32,147 nt of DNA from Hyphococcus sp. (GTDB taxonomy: Bacteria; Pseudomonadota; Alphaproteobacteria; Caulobacterales; Parvularculaceae). The position numbers were made by a program, and so were the translations under genes. Shown here one piece after another: positions 19,655 through 27,147 of this stretch (positions within the stretch are counted from its first letter, which is position 1; every line of letters starts with the position of its first letter). Where the stretch lies: positions 1 through 32,147 of the forward strand of contig JAJFGF010000041.1 of assembly GCA_021776245.1 (NCBI GenBank), written 5' to 3'. The notes under the pieces were generated by a model. The model was not told the DNA's origin. It saw nothing but the letters and a program-made list of their open reading frames with translations, and ran no database searches.

Positions 19655-20185
19655 TGACTGATTATGTTACGCCACGACAAAGCAGTTTTGGGACGGCATA
19701 AAATTACCAAGCGACGGCCCGGTAAATTTGTTTTATTTGATCCGCCTCACCGAAAAAGCCGACTATCCTGTTGGCCGTAAGGCGACAGGCGCTGAAGCTT
19801 ACCGCGCTTATATCCGCGCAGCGGCTCCAATTTTTTGCGCGCAGGCGCGAAAATTATTTGGCGAGGCGAACCGCAACATATCATGGTTGGCCCGGATAAT
19901 GATCAATGAGATATTGCGCTGATCGCCGAATTTCCAAAAATGGGCGCTTTCGGCGAAATGGCGCAGGATCTTGCATTCTATGGGGCCGCAATCCACCGGC
20001 AGGCGGCAGTGAAAGATCCGCGCCTCATAGGGATGAAACCGATCGATCCTGACGCCGATTTTGAAATCCAAGCGGTATCTTACTCAAGGATTGTATTGTT
20101 CTGGACGGTCGCATGCGTCCGCGCCGAAAATCCAGCGGTGAAAACAACTGGGGCGAACAAAATTCTAAAGCCGCGGCGATACTAA
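19654..20185 (+). pseudogene. Decayed DUF1330-type gene, two frameshifts and one internal stop
   Basis: The frame starts MTDYVTPRQSSF, then shifts near 19689 (a run of four T's) into LPSDGPVNLFYLIRL and EKADYPVGRKATGAEAYRAY. It shifts again near 19831-19836 (six T's) into RAGAKIIWRGEPQHIMVG, meets TGA where a Trp codon would fit (DNDQ-stop-DIALIAEFPKM), and continues GAAIHRQAAVKDPRLIGMKP. Joined, these pieces read like a DUF1330 (dimeric alpha-beta barrel) protein. Both shifts are single-base losses in T-runs, so sequencing error is conceivable for them, but the in-frame TGA is independent. The true C-terminus is unclear; the last frame ends at 20185. Confidence 0.75.
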
Positions 20186-20373
20186 TCAAGCAATGAACGG
20201 ATCATGATTGCGACCTCCCATAATTCTTACGGTTGAGCGATTGGCCGCAATAATCAAGCGACATGCGATCAGATCCCCGCTCCAGGCCTCTGAGGGTCGT
20301 TTACGGCTTGTTCAACCCGGCCCAGTCCGGCTAAGGAAGAGGCTCCGAAAGCGTTAAAATCGAGAAAAATCAA

Positions 20374-21771
20374 ATGCCCACGCCGGTCCTTATGCCCGCC
20401 CTGTCGCCGACCATGGAAGAAGGCACCCTCGCCAAATGGACCGTCAAGGAGGGAGATTCGGTCTCGTCAGGCGATGTCATCGCCGAAATCGAGACGGACA
20501 AGGCGACAATGGAAGTTGAAGCGGTCGATGAAGGCGTCATCGGCAAAATCCTCGTTGAAGAGGGCACCGAGAACGTCAAGGTCAATGAGCCGATTGCGGT
20601 GATTCTTGGAGACGGCGAGAGCGCCGATGAAATCGATCTGTCGAAATTGAATGGCTCGGCGCCCGCAAGCCAGGAAGCAGGGTCTCCGCCGGAGCAAGAA
20701 ACCGTGGCGCTCGAAGAGAGTGCGCCCGTTTCGATTGCGCCGGCAATCAAAGCGTCTGCCGATCCTGAACTGCCAGACGGCGTCGAGATGGTTGAGACAA
20801 CGATACGCGATGCGCTGCGTGATGCGATGGCGGAAGAAATGCGGCTCGATCCTGATGTGTTTCTCATGGGCGAAGAAGTCGCTCAATATCAAGGCGCCTA
20901 TAAAGTATCGCGCGGGCTGCTTGACGAATTCGGTCCGAGGCGCGTTGTCGATACGCCGATTACTGAATATGGCTTTGCCGGCCTTGGCGTCGGGGCGGCG
21001 TTTTCCGGCTTGAAACCCATCGTTGAGTTTATGACCTGGAATTTCGCGATGCAGGCGATTGACCACATCATCAATTCGGCGGCGAAGACACGCTATATGT
21101 CCGGCGGCCAGATGAGTTCGCCGATTGTCTTTCGCGGGCCCAATGCGGCCGCGTCCCGCGTTGCTGCGCAACATAGCCAGGATTACGCGCCATGGTATCT
21201 CAGCGTACCGGGGCTCATTGTGATTTCGCCATTTTCTGCATCGGATGCGAAGGGCCTTCTAAAAGCTGCAATCCGCAACCCTAATCCGGTCGTGTTTTTA
21301 GAACATGAGCTGCTTTACGGCGACACAATGGAAGTTCCCGCAGTCGAAGACTGGGTGCTGCCTATTGGTAAGGCGAAAATCGCGCGGGAAGGAACCGACG
21401 TAACGATTGTTTCCTATTCTCGCGGCGTGAAATTTTCGCTGGAAGCGGCAGAACAATTGGTGGGCGAAGGAATTTCCGCTGAAGTTGTTGATCTGCGGAC
21501 GCTGCGCCCGATGGATACCGAGACCGTGATCAATTCGGTGAAGAAAACCAATCGCGTCGTCACCGTGGAAGAAGGCTGGGCGCCCTGCGGCGTTGGCGCC
21601 GAGATTGGCTGGCAGGTGACGCAACACGCCTTTGATTATCTCGATGCCCCGCCAACGCGTGTGACGCAGGAAGACACTCCCTTGCCCTATGCCGCAAATC
21701 TTGAAGCCATCAGTCTTCCGAATGCGGACAAGATTGTGAAGGCAGTGAAGGCTGTGATGTATCGGGATTGA
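20374..21771 (+). CDS. pdhB: Pyruvate dehydrogenase E1 component, beta subunit with lipoyl domain (465 aa)
   Basis: This is the beta subunit of the thiamine-dependent E1, which decarboxylates pyruvate and acetylates the lipoyl arm of E2. An N-terminal biotinyl/lipoyl domain (1-80) carries Lys43 in [10 protein letters not shown]; this fusion is typical of alphaproteobacterial PdhB. An acidic/Ala-Pro linker (about 85-130) leads to the transketolase-like domain (about 137-460): [34 protein letters not shown] and VVTVEEGW. The partner alpha subunit (pdhA), normally just upstream, is not in the window. Its lipoyl DNA closely resembles that of pdhC 2.9 kb downstream. The ribosome binding site is weak. 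Confidence 0.96.
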   Translation: MPTPVLMPALSPTMEEGTLAKWTVKEGDSVSSGDVIAEIETDKATMEVEAVDEGVIGKILVEEGTENVKVNEPIAVILGDGESADEIDLSKLNGSAPASQEAGSPPEQETVALEESAPVSIAPAIKASADPELPDGVEMVETTIRDALRDAMAEEMRLDPDVFLMGEEVAQYQGAYKVSRGLLDEFGPRRVVDTPITEYGFAGLGVGAAFSGLKPIVEFMTWNFAMQAIDHIINSAAKTRYMSGGQMSSPIVFRGPNAAASRVAAQHSQDYAPWYLSVPGLIVISPFSASDAKGLLKAAIRNPNPVVFLEHELLYGDTMEVPAVEDWVLPIGKAKIAREGTDVTIVSYSRGVKFSLEAAEQLVGEGISAEVVDLRTLRPMDTETVINSVKKTNRVVTVEEGWAPCGVGAEIGWQVTQHAFDYLDAPPTRVTQEDTPLPYAANLEAISLPNADKIVKAVKAVMYRD

Positions 21772-21781
21772 TCGCACAAAA

Positions 21782-22291
21782 TTGGTGACTTTGGTGTTCA
21801 GATTTTATTTCAGTCCAAAACGCAGGGTGTCGCGCAAGGGGTTATGGCTTGGCTTCATCCTGCCCTATTTTGCAGTTTCAATTGTACTTTTAGGATTGTT
21901 GGAGTCCAGAATTCCGACAAATTCCTGGGATGATCCTCAAATAGTCGCAAACGCAATATCAGACAGTATTATTCTTTTTTCGCCATTCCTAGGTATTTTG
22001 CTATGGGTGTCGCTTGCTGTCACATTCAAACGATTGCACGATCGCAACCTAACTGGATGGTGGTTGTTTGTTCCAATCGGACTCATTTTTATTGCTAATG
22101 CAATTGTTAGGTTTGTGCCAATAGTGGCTGCGCCAAATGAAATCGCTAGCCGGTTATCGCCAGTATTCCTGTCCCTAATAATGATTGGCGCCATGGCTGT
22201 TAATTTATGGCTGTTTGTAAACTTATATTTTCTAGCCGGAACGAAAGGGCTGAATAGATTCGGGCCCGACCCGAGAGTGGTGTTCGTATGA
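21782..22291 (+). CDS. DUF805 family membrane protein (up to 169 aa; start uncertain)
   Basis: DUF805 proteins are small inner-membrane proteins of unknown function. The N-terminal FYFSPKRRVSRKGLWLG matches the family opening (short loop, R-x-S/N-R-x-x-x-W), followed by about four membrane segments. The motif FKRLHDRNLTGWWLF is diagnostic, and GLNRFGPDPR closes the protein. No ATG or clear ribosome binding site is seen: TTG 21782, GTG 21785 or GTG 21794 could start it, 10-23 bp after the pdhB stop. It overlaps the GFA gene by 4 bp. The DNA is visibly more AT-rich than pdhB, which may mean recent arrival. Confidence 0.82.
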   Translation: MVTLVFRFYFSPKRRVSRKGLWLGFILPYFAVSIVLLGLLESRIPTNSWDDPQIVANAISDSIILFSPFLGILLWVSLAVTFKRLHDRNLTGWWLFVPIGLIFIANAIVRFVPIVAAPNEIASRLSPVFLSLIMIGAMAVNLWLFVNLYFLAGTKGLNRFGPDPRVVFV

Positions 22292-22737
22292 TTTTCTCCG
22301 GCCAGTGTCATTGCGGAAAAGTGAAAGCTTCTTTTGAAACGCAAAAGACGCCACAGGACCTTGGCGTCAGGACCTGCCAGTGTGTTTTCTGCCGTCGTCA
22401 CGGGGCAGTGAATATTTCAGATCCTGAGGGAAAAATTACAATCGACGCGGCGCCGGAGGATCTAAACCGTTATCGTTTTGCGCTTAAGACAGCCGACTTT
22501 CTTATCTGTCGCCAATGCGGCGTTTATGTTGCGGCGGTGATGGGCGAGGGCGAAAGGATTTGTTCGACGCTCAATGTTGTTGGGTTGCGCATGGACGAAT
22601 TTCTGGGCATCGACGAAGCGCCCATGGACTATGACGAGGAAACGACAGAAGATCGTATCGCCCGGCGATACGCAAAATGGACGCCGACGACATTTGCTAA
22701 TGTGGAGCTGAATTCGTCATATTTCGGTCCGCACTAA
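22288..22737 (+). CDS. GFA/CENP-V domain zinc protein (149 aa)
   Basis: The protein belongs to the GFA (glutathione-dependent formaldehyde-activating enzyme) / CENP-V fold. Zinc-binding cysteines are in place: Cys7 and Cys9 (CHC), Cys30, Cys32 and Cys35 (CQCVFC), Cys74 and Cys77 (CRQC). Formaldehyde activation has been shown for few members, so the activity here is open. The ATG overlaps the stop of the DUF805 gene (ATGA), so the two are translationally coupled. It lies between pdhB and pdhC, an unusual place. Confidence 0.87.
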   Translation: MIFSGQCHCGKVKASFETQKTPQDLGVRTCQCVFCRRHGAVNISDPEGKITIDAAPEDLNRYRFALKTADFLICRQCGVYVAAVMGEGERICSTLNVVGLRMDEFLGIDEAPMDYDEETTEDRIARRYAKWTPTTFANVELNSSYFGPH

Positions 22738-22800
22738 GCAGGGCGGATTTTTGAGACTGCAAGCGCTATACGCTGCAAGAAATTAGAAGGGGCAGCCAAG

Positions 22801-23250
22801 ATGGACTTTTTATTCAGCGGAAAAGGGCGCGTTTCCCGCAAAGCGATTTGGTTAGTCTTTTTGGCGGTGATTGTCGCAAGCATAATAGCGGCGGTGCTGG
22901 ATATCGTGTTTTTGGGAACGCCCCTTGACTCAGCTGACAGCGGCCCAATTTCCATTGTGTTATCATTGGCGACGATCTGGCCCTCAATAGCAATCTCCGC
23001 AAAAAGGTTTCATGATCGTGGTATGAGCGGCTGGTGGGTTTTGTGGTTCATACTGATCACGATCGCGGCGCTTATTCCCGGCGGCATAATTATGGCTGTT
23101 CAGGGTCAGGGCGCACTTGGCTTGGGCGCTGTTGTTATGGTGATCGGTGTAGCAATCCCCCAAATTTGGCAGTTCATCATATTGATGGTTCAACCGGGAC
23201 AAACAGGTTCGAATGAGTATGGCCCAAACCCACTTGACCGGAACGGTTAA
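22801..23250 (+). CDS. DUF805 family membrane protein (149 aa)
   Basis: This is a second DUF805 protein. It opens MDFLFSGKGRVSRKAIWLVF, has about four hydrophobic segments, carries KRFHDRGMSGWWVLWF and ends GSNEYGPNP, all typical. AAGGGG precedes the ATG at a good distance. It is recognisably related to the protein at 21782-22291 but clearly diverged, so if they arose by duplication it is not recent. It is the last gene of the cassette before pdhC, 60 bp upstream of it. The function is unknown. Confidence 0.88.
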   Translation: MDFLFSGKGRVSRKAIWLVFLAVIVASIIAAVLDIVFLGTPLDSADSGPISIVLSLATIWPSIAISAKRFHDRGMSGWWVLWFILITIAALIPGGIIMAVQGQGALGLGAVVMVIGVAIPQIWQFIILMVQPGQTGSNEYGPNPLDRNG

Positions 23251-23310
23251 GCGAATGCACGACCATCTGACTTAAATGTGCTCTAAAACAATTGTTCTTT
23301 AGGATTTGAA

Positions 23311-24645
23311 ATGCCGACACCGATTTTGATGCCCGCTTTGTCGCCGACCATGGAAGAAGGCACGCTTGCCAAATGGAACGTGAAGGAAGGTGACACGGTC
23401 TCGTCAGGCGATATCATTGCCGAGATCGAAACCGACAAGGCGACGATGGAAGTTGAAGCCGTTGATGAAGGCGTTGTCGGCAAGATTTTCATTGCGGAGG
23501 GAACCGAAGGCGTCAAAGTGAACGCGCCGATCGCCGTGCTTCTCGAAGAGGGCGAAAGCGCCGGCGACATCGATATGAGCGCGCTGGGCGGCGCTCCGTC
23601 TGCATCCTTCGAGCCCGAACCTAAAGGTTCGGCGCCGCGGGACGAGGGACCCAAGAAACCTGAAGCCGCAAATGGATCCGGAAAAACTGTCTCTCATCCT
23701 GAGGTGCGACCCTCGAAGGATGGCGGCGCGGTGAACGGTCGGGTATTGGCCTCGCCGCTGGCCAGGCGTCTGGCGCAGCAGGAAGGACTTGATCTCGGCG
23801 CTGTCACCGGTTCCGGCCCACGCGGTCGCATCGTCCGGCGCGACATCGAAAAGGCGCTGAAAGAAGGAACCGGCAAGGCGTCGGCGCCAGCTGCGCAAAC
23901 TGTCGCTGCCCCGGCGTCCGTTGATGTGCGGCTCTATCCGCCGGACAGTTATGAGGCGGTGAAGCTTGACGGCATGCGCAAGGTGATCGCCAGGCGTCTG
24001 ACGCAAAGCTTCAACCAGGAAGTCCCGCATTTTCCGCTGAATATCGATTGCGAACTTGACAATCTTCTTGCGGCGCGCGCGCGCATCAATGCAACGTCTC
24101 CGAAGGATGGCGATGGCGTCTTCAAACTTTCGGTAAATGATTTCATTCTCAAGGCATGCGCGATGGCCTTAAAAAAGGTGCCGGCGGCGAACGCGACGTT
24201 TACCGATGAAGCAATCCTTTTGCACAAGCATGCGGATATTGGCGTTGCGGTCGCCATCGATGGCGGGTTGATCACGCCGATCGTCTGGAAGGCCGAGGAA
24301 AAAGGCCTTCAACAAATTTCCGCTGAAGTAAAAGATATGGCCGGCCGCGCCAGGAAACGAAAGTTGAAGCCCGAGGAATATCAGGGCGGCACATTCTCGG
24401 TGTCAAATCTTGGGATGTTCGGGATCAAGTCGTTTGCTTCAATCGTTAATCAGCCCCATGGCGCGATCATGTCGGTTGGCGCGGGCGAGCAGCGTGTGAT
24501 TGTCAAAGACGGGAAAATGGAAATCGCAACCATGATGACGGTGACGCTTACCTGCGACCACCGGGTTGTGGACGGCGCTGTCGGCGCCCAATTCCTTAAT
24601 GCCTTCAGGCAGTTTATCGAGGAGCCAGCGGCGATGCTTTTATAG
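23311..24645 (+). CDS. pdhC: Dihydrolipoamide acetyltransferase, E2 of pyruvate dehydrogenase (444 aa)
   Basis: E2 forms the core of the complex and moves the acetyl group from lipoate to CoA. One lipoyl domain (1-80, Lys43) is followed by a flexible linker (about 90-143), a peripheral-subunit-binding domain (about 145-183, [16 protein letters not shown] ... [12 protein letters not shown]) and the catalytic domain (about 210-444). The active-site His417 and Asp421 are in DHRVVDGA. lpd, often the next gene, is not present. The start ATG 23311 matches that of pdhB almost word for word ([17 protein letters not shown]). Confidence 0.97.
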   Translation: MPTPILMPALSPTMEEGTLAKWNVKEGDTVSSGDIIAEIETDKATMEVEAVDEGVVGKIFIAEGTEGVKVNAPIAVLLEEGESAGDIDMSALGGAPSASFEPEPKGSAPRDEGPKKPEAANGSGKTVSHPEVRPSKDGGAVNGRVLASPLARRLAQQEGLDLGAVTGSGPRGRIVRRDIEKALKEGTGKASAPAAQTVAAPASVDVRLYPPDSYEAVKLDGMRKVIARRLTQSFNQEVPHFPLNIDCELDNLLAARARINATSPKDGDGVFKLSVNDFILKACAMALKKVPAANATFTDEAILLHKHADIGVAVAIDGGLITPIVWKAEEKGLQQISAEVKDMAGRARKRKLKPEEYQGGTFSVSNLGMFGIKSFASIVNQPHGAIMSVGAGEQRVIVKDGKMEIATMMTVTLTCDHRVVDGAVGAQFLNAFRQFIEEPAAMLL

Positions 24646-24936
24646 GCTTCGGCCCCGGTTGAGCGGTAGAAAACTCTTCGTTTTCAGTGAGTTGTTTGAA
24701 AATCCGTGGTTTTTGCAATGCAACATTACATTTCGTGATGGGGCAACACAGTTCCGCCTTTGTTTCGCTGCACCACGATCTCAATCGGCGCCCATATCCA
24801 CTCTGTCGCCGGGGCGTTCGCGTAAGTTCGGCGACTGGCGAGGCGGCCAGCGATCTCTCTCTCCCCCCGTGCTGTGTGCCTCGCCGCCTTTTTCCAGTTC
24901 GTCAGCATGTGGGTGCGATATACATTCACCACAAAC
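24646..24936. other. Intergenic stretch after pdhC, no gene recognised
   Basis: Short open frames occur on both strands, but none shows a start with a ribosome binding site or a protein family I recognise. No tRNA-like cloverleaf and no strong terminator after pdhC were seen. It may be the remnant of a rearrangement, since nusG or secE would commonly lie before rplK. Confidence 0.4.
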
Positions 24937-24965
24937 TTGCCTTATCAACTATGTAAGTTTATAAC
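24937..24965 (+). promoter_or_regulatory. Candidate sigma-70 promoter upstream of terminator and rplK
   Basis: TTGCCT (24937-24942) and TATAAC (24960-24965) are 17 bases apart, a good consensus match in AT-richer DNA. Transcription would start near 24972, about 70 bases before the strong hairpin at 25042. It would make a short RNA or a leader of rplK. Confidence 0.55.
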
Positions 24966-25041
24966 ATCACGAGAAGGCGCTGCGTATCACGTTTTCTATG
25001 AGTTTTTCAGTAAAAATCAGTTGCGTCAGTAAAGTTGCGTA

Positions 25042-25098
25042 ACGAGTGCAGGCGGCCCGGAGTCCCCCATACTGGCCGCCCGCACTCGTCATTTTTTT
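25042..25098 (+). terminator. Strong intrinsic terminator upstream of rplK
   Basis: A 16-bp stem with one mismatch (ACGAGTGC-A-GGCGGCC at 25042-25057; GGCCGCC-C-GCACTCGT at 25074-25089) is followed two bases later by seven T's. It lies about 400 bp after pdhC and 175 bp before rplK. It could end a short transcript from the promoter at 24937, attenuate rplKA, or be left over from a lost upstream gene. Confidence 0.88.
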
Positions 25099-25129
25099 CA
25101 GATATTCCGCTGAAAACTGGCTTTCGCGC

Positions 25130-25158
25130 TTGCAGCAGTGCGAGCCTTGCTCTATCAG
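25130..25158 (+). promoter_or_regulatory. Candidate rplKA promoter
   Basis: TTGCAG (25130-25135) and TATCAG (25153-25158) are 17 bases apart, downstream of the terminator and about 115 bp before rplK. The -10 match is moderate. It would let rplKA be transcribed without reading through the hairpin. Confidence 0.35.
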
Positions 25159-25273
25159 GCGCGCTTTCGCGGGAGGTTATTCGGCAAAGACCAGCTGGAA
25201 CCGCACCGCGACCCTTCAACCGGGCTCAGCCAGATCGTTTGGCAGGGCCTTAAACCACGAGAAGGTCAGTAAA

Positions 25274-25702
25274 ATGGCGAAGAAAATTGCAGGCTACCTG
25301 AAACTTCAGGTGCCGGCGGGCTCGGCGACGCCGTCGCCTCCCATCGGCCCGGCGCTCGGCCAGCGCGGACTCAATATCATGGAATTCTGCAAGGCGTTTA
25401 ACGCCACGACGCAGGAAATGGAAAAGGGGATGCCTATCCCCACGATCATTACGATCTTTTCCGACAAATCTTTTTCCTTTGAAACGAAAACGCCGCCGGC
25501 GGCGTTCTTTCTGAAAAAAGCCGCCAAACTACAAAAAGGCGGGGCGACGCCGGGCAAGACGAGCGCGGGCACGGTTACAAAGCAGCAGTGCGCGGAAATC
25601 GCTGAAGCGAAAATGAAAGACTTGAACGCAAACGACATCGAAGCGGCAACCAAGATCATTATGGGGTCCGCTCGCGCGATGGGCCTGGAAGTGCGGGAGT
25701 AG
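25274..25702 (+). CDS. rplK: 50S ribosomal protein L11 (142 aa)
   Basis: L11 binds 23S rRNA in the GTPase-associated centre. The sequence [39 protein letters not shown] is the standard N-terminal domain, and the C-terminal RNA-binding part includes [23 protein letters not shown]. The length is exactly typical. The ATG at 25274 follows GAGAAGG. A longer in-frame extension upstream runs through the leader and is not coding. rplA follows after 5 bp. In many bacteria nusG lies just upstream; here pdhC and a terminator do. Confidence 0.98.
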   Translation: MAKKIAGYLKLQVPAGSATPSPPIGPALGQRGLNIMEFCKAFNATTQEMEKGMPIPTIITIFSDKSFSFETKTPPAAFFLKKAAKLQKGGATPGKTSAGTVTKQQCAEIAEAKMKDLNANDIEAATKIIMGSARAMGLEVRE

Positions 25703-25707
25703 GGACC

Positions 25708-26403
25708 ATGGGAAAAATTGGAAAACGCATTAAAGCAGCGCGTGAGACAATCAATCGCGACGAGTTTCATTCGATCGATGCAGCGGTAAAAATCGTCAAA
25801 GAACATGCAAAAGCAAAATTCGATGAAACGATTGAAGTTGCGATGAATCTCGGCGTTGATCCGCGTCATGCGGACCAGATGGTGCGCGGCGTGGTCTCGC
25901 TTCCGAATGGCTCCGGTCGGACCGTGCGCGTTGCTGTGTTTGCGAAAGACGCAAAAGCCGAAGAAGCAACCAAGGCCGGCGCCGATATCGTTGGCGCCGA
26001 AGATCTTATGGAAAAAATCCAGGGCGGCTTTATGGATTTTGACCGCGTCATTGCAACGCCGGACATGATGGCTGTGGTTGGCCGCCTCGGTAAGGTCCTG
26101 GGCCCGCGCGGCCTGATGCCAAACCCCAAAGTCGGAACGGTTACGCCAGATATTGCGAAAGCTGTAAAAGACTCTAAAGGGGGCGCTGTTGAATTCCGCG
26201 TTGAAAAATCCGGTATAATTCATGCGGGCGTTGGCAAAGCGAGCTTTGACGAAAAAGCCATCGCGGAAAACGTAAAAGCGTTTGTCGATGCCGTCGCCAA
26301 AGCAAAGCCTGCTGGCGCAAAAGGCACTTATCTTAAGAAGATCGCGATTTCATCGACGATGGGACCGGGTGTGCGGATAGATGTCAGCGCTGCGTCGGCA
26401 TAA
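25708..26403 (+). CDS. rplA: 50S ribosomal protein L1 (231 aa)
   Basis: L1 forms the mobile stalk at the ribosomal E site and in several bacteria represses its own operon by binding the mRNA. The hallmark [22 protein letters not shown] is present around residues 130-151, and the length is typical. It is coupled to rplK with a 5-bp gap. A terminator lies 28 bp after the stop, and rplJ/rplL do not follow, so rplKA forms a closed two-gene unit here. Regulation by L1 binding to the rplK leader is plausible from family knowledge but not shown. Confidence 0.98.
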   Translation: MGKIGKRIKAARETINRDEFHSIDAAVKIVKEHAKAKFDETIEVAMNLGVDPRHADQMVRGVVSLPNGSGRTVRVAVFAKDAKAEEATKAGADIVGAEDLMEKIQGGFMDFDRVIATPDMMAVVGRLGKVLGPRGLMPNPKVGTVTPDIAKAVKDSKGGAVEFRVEKSGIIHAGVGKASFDEKAIAENVKAFVDAVAKAKPAGAKGTYLKKIAISSTMGPGVRIDVSAASA

Positions 26404-26431
26404 GCCGATCCTTTTAAACTGATTTGGAAAA

Positions 26432-26459
26432 ATGGCCCTCCTGTGAGGGTCATTTTTTT
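26432..26459. terminator. Terminator between rplA and the convergent methyltransferase gene
   Basis: A 9-bp stem (ATGGCCCTC / GAGGGTCAT, one G-T pair) with loop CTGT is followed by seven T's. The A-run on the left side gives T's on the minus strand, so it can work both ways. The stop codon of the convergent methyltransferase lies in the T-run. Confidence 0.85.
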
Positions 26460-27147
26460 ATCGGCGCCAACCTGGCTTTTGACCGTAATAGATCGAGATG
26501 GATCCTGTTGGTGTAAGTATTCTTGCGCTTTCCATGACGCCTTCGAAGCCGGCTTCGCTTAAGATATTGGAAAGAACCCCGTCGGCATTCGGTTGTGTGT
26601 CCGCCACGCCATCCAGCGCCTGGACAGTCATACGGAACAAAACCCGCATGAGTGCGGAACGTTGAAATCCATAATCGGCAATATGCACCGAACCGCCAGT
26701 CCGCAGACATTGGTAGATTTCTTTTATGATGCGTTCTTTTTCTGCAATTGGAACCTGGTGCAAAACAAGGCTGCTGATGATTTTGTCGGGCGGCTTATCA
26801 AAATATTCTTCTTGGGCGGAAAAAAAGCCCCTGACAAAACGCGCATTGGCGTTGGCTTTTGCAGTTTTCTGCCACGCCCGGCCCACTGCCTCTGTATCGG
26901 GATCGACACCAACATATTTGATGTCCGGCTCTTGCTTGCAAAGCGCGACAGCAAGACTGCCGGTGCCCGATCCGATATCAAGAATGCGATCATTCGCCTC
27001 GGGGGCAATTTCCCGAACAAACCTTTCGCGCCAAGCGCCCTCGCGGGTGAGGGTCGCTATCGCTAAATCATAAACAGGCGTTAGCGCCTTATACCCTAAA
27101 GGAGGCGTATGTACGCGAGTGTCTCTGCTTGAGCCGGCATCGCTCAT
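26458..27147 (-). CDS. Class I SAM-dependent methyltransferase (229 aa)
   Basis: This is a Rossmann-fold methyltransferase. The SAM-binding motif I is [15 protein letters not shown] (55-69), motif II has Asp82 in VGVDPD, and SSLVLHQVP is the usual post-motif. The N-terminus ([27 protein letters not shown]) resembles UbiE/COQ5-like and arsenite-methyltransferase-like proteins, but the cysteines of ArsM are missing. Its ATG overlaps the stop of the copper ATPase gene (ATGA), so it is co-translated with a metal pump. What it methylates is unknown; a role in metal or lipid stress is only suggested by context. Confidence 0.87.
   Translation of the reverse strand: MSDAGSSRDTRVHTPPLGYKALTPVYDLAIATLTREGAWRERFVREIAPEANDRILDIGSGTGSLAVALCKQEPDIKYVGVDPDTEAVGRAWQKTAKANANARFVRGFFSAQEEYFDKPPDKIISSLVLHQVPIAEKERIIKEIYQCLRTGGSVHIADYGFQRSALMRVLFRMTVQALDGVADTQPNADGVLSNILSEAGFEGVMESARILTPTGSISIYYGQKPGWRR

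Noticed and set aside
23200-23225. GGTTCGAATG-like sequence resembling a tRNA T-loop
   Set aside because: It lies inside the coding sequence of the second DUF805 gene, and no acceptor or anticodon stem can be formed around it.
24998-25042. 14-codon frame (MSFSVKISCVSKVA) ending at the hairpin before rplK, as a leader peptide
   Set aside because: No ribosome binding site at a proper distance and no run of regulatory codons; so short a frame is expected by chance.
25306-26223. Minus-strand open frame of 305 codons opposite rplK and rplA
   Set aside because: The ribosomal protein genes are unmistakable; the antisense product has no recognisable domain and no ribosome binding site.
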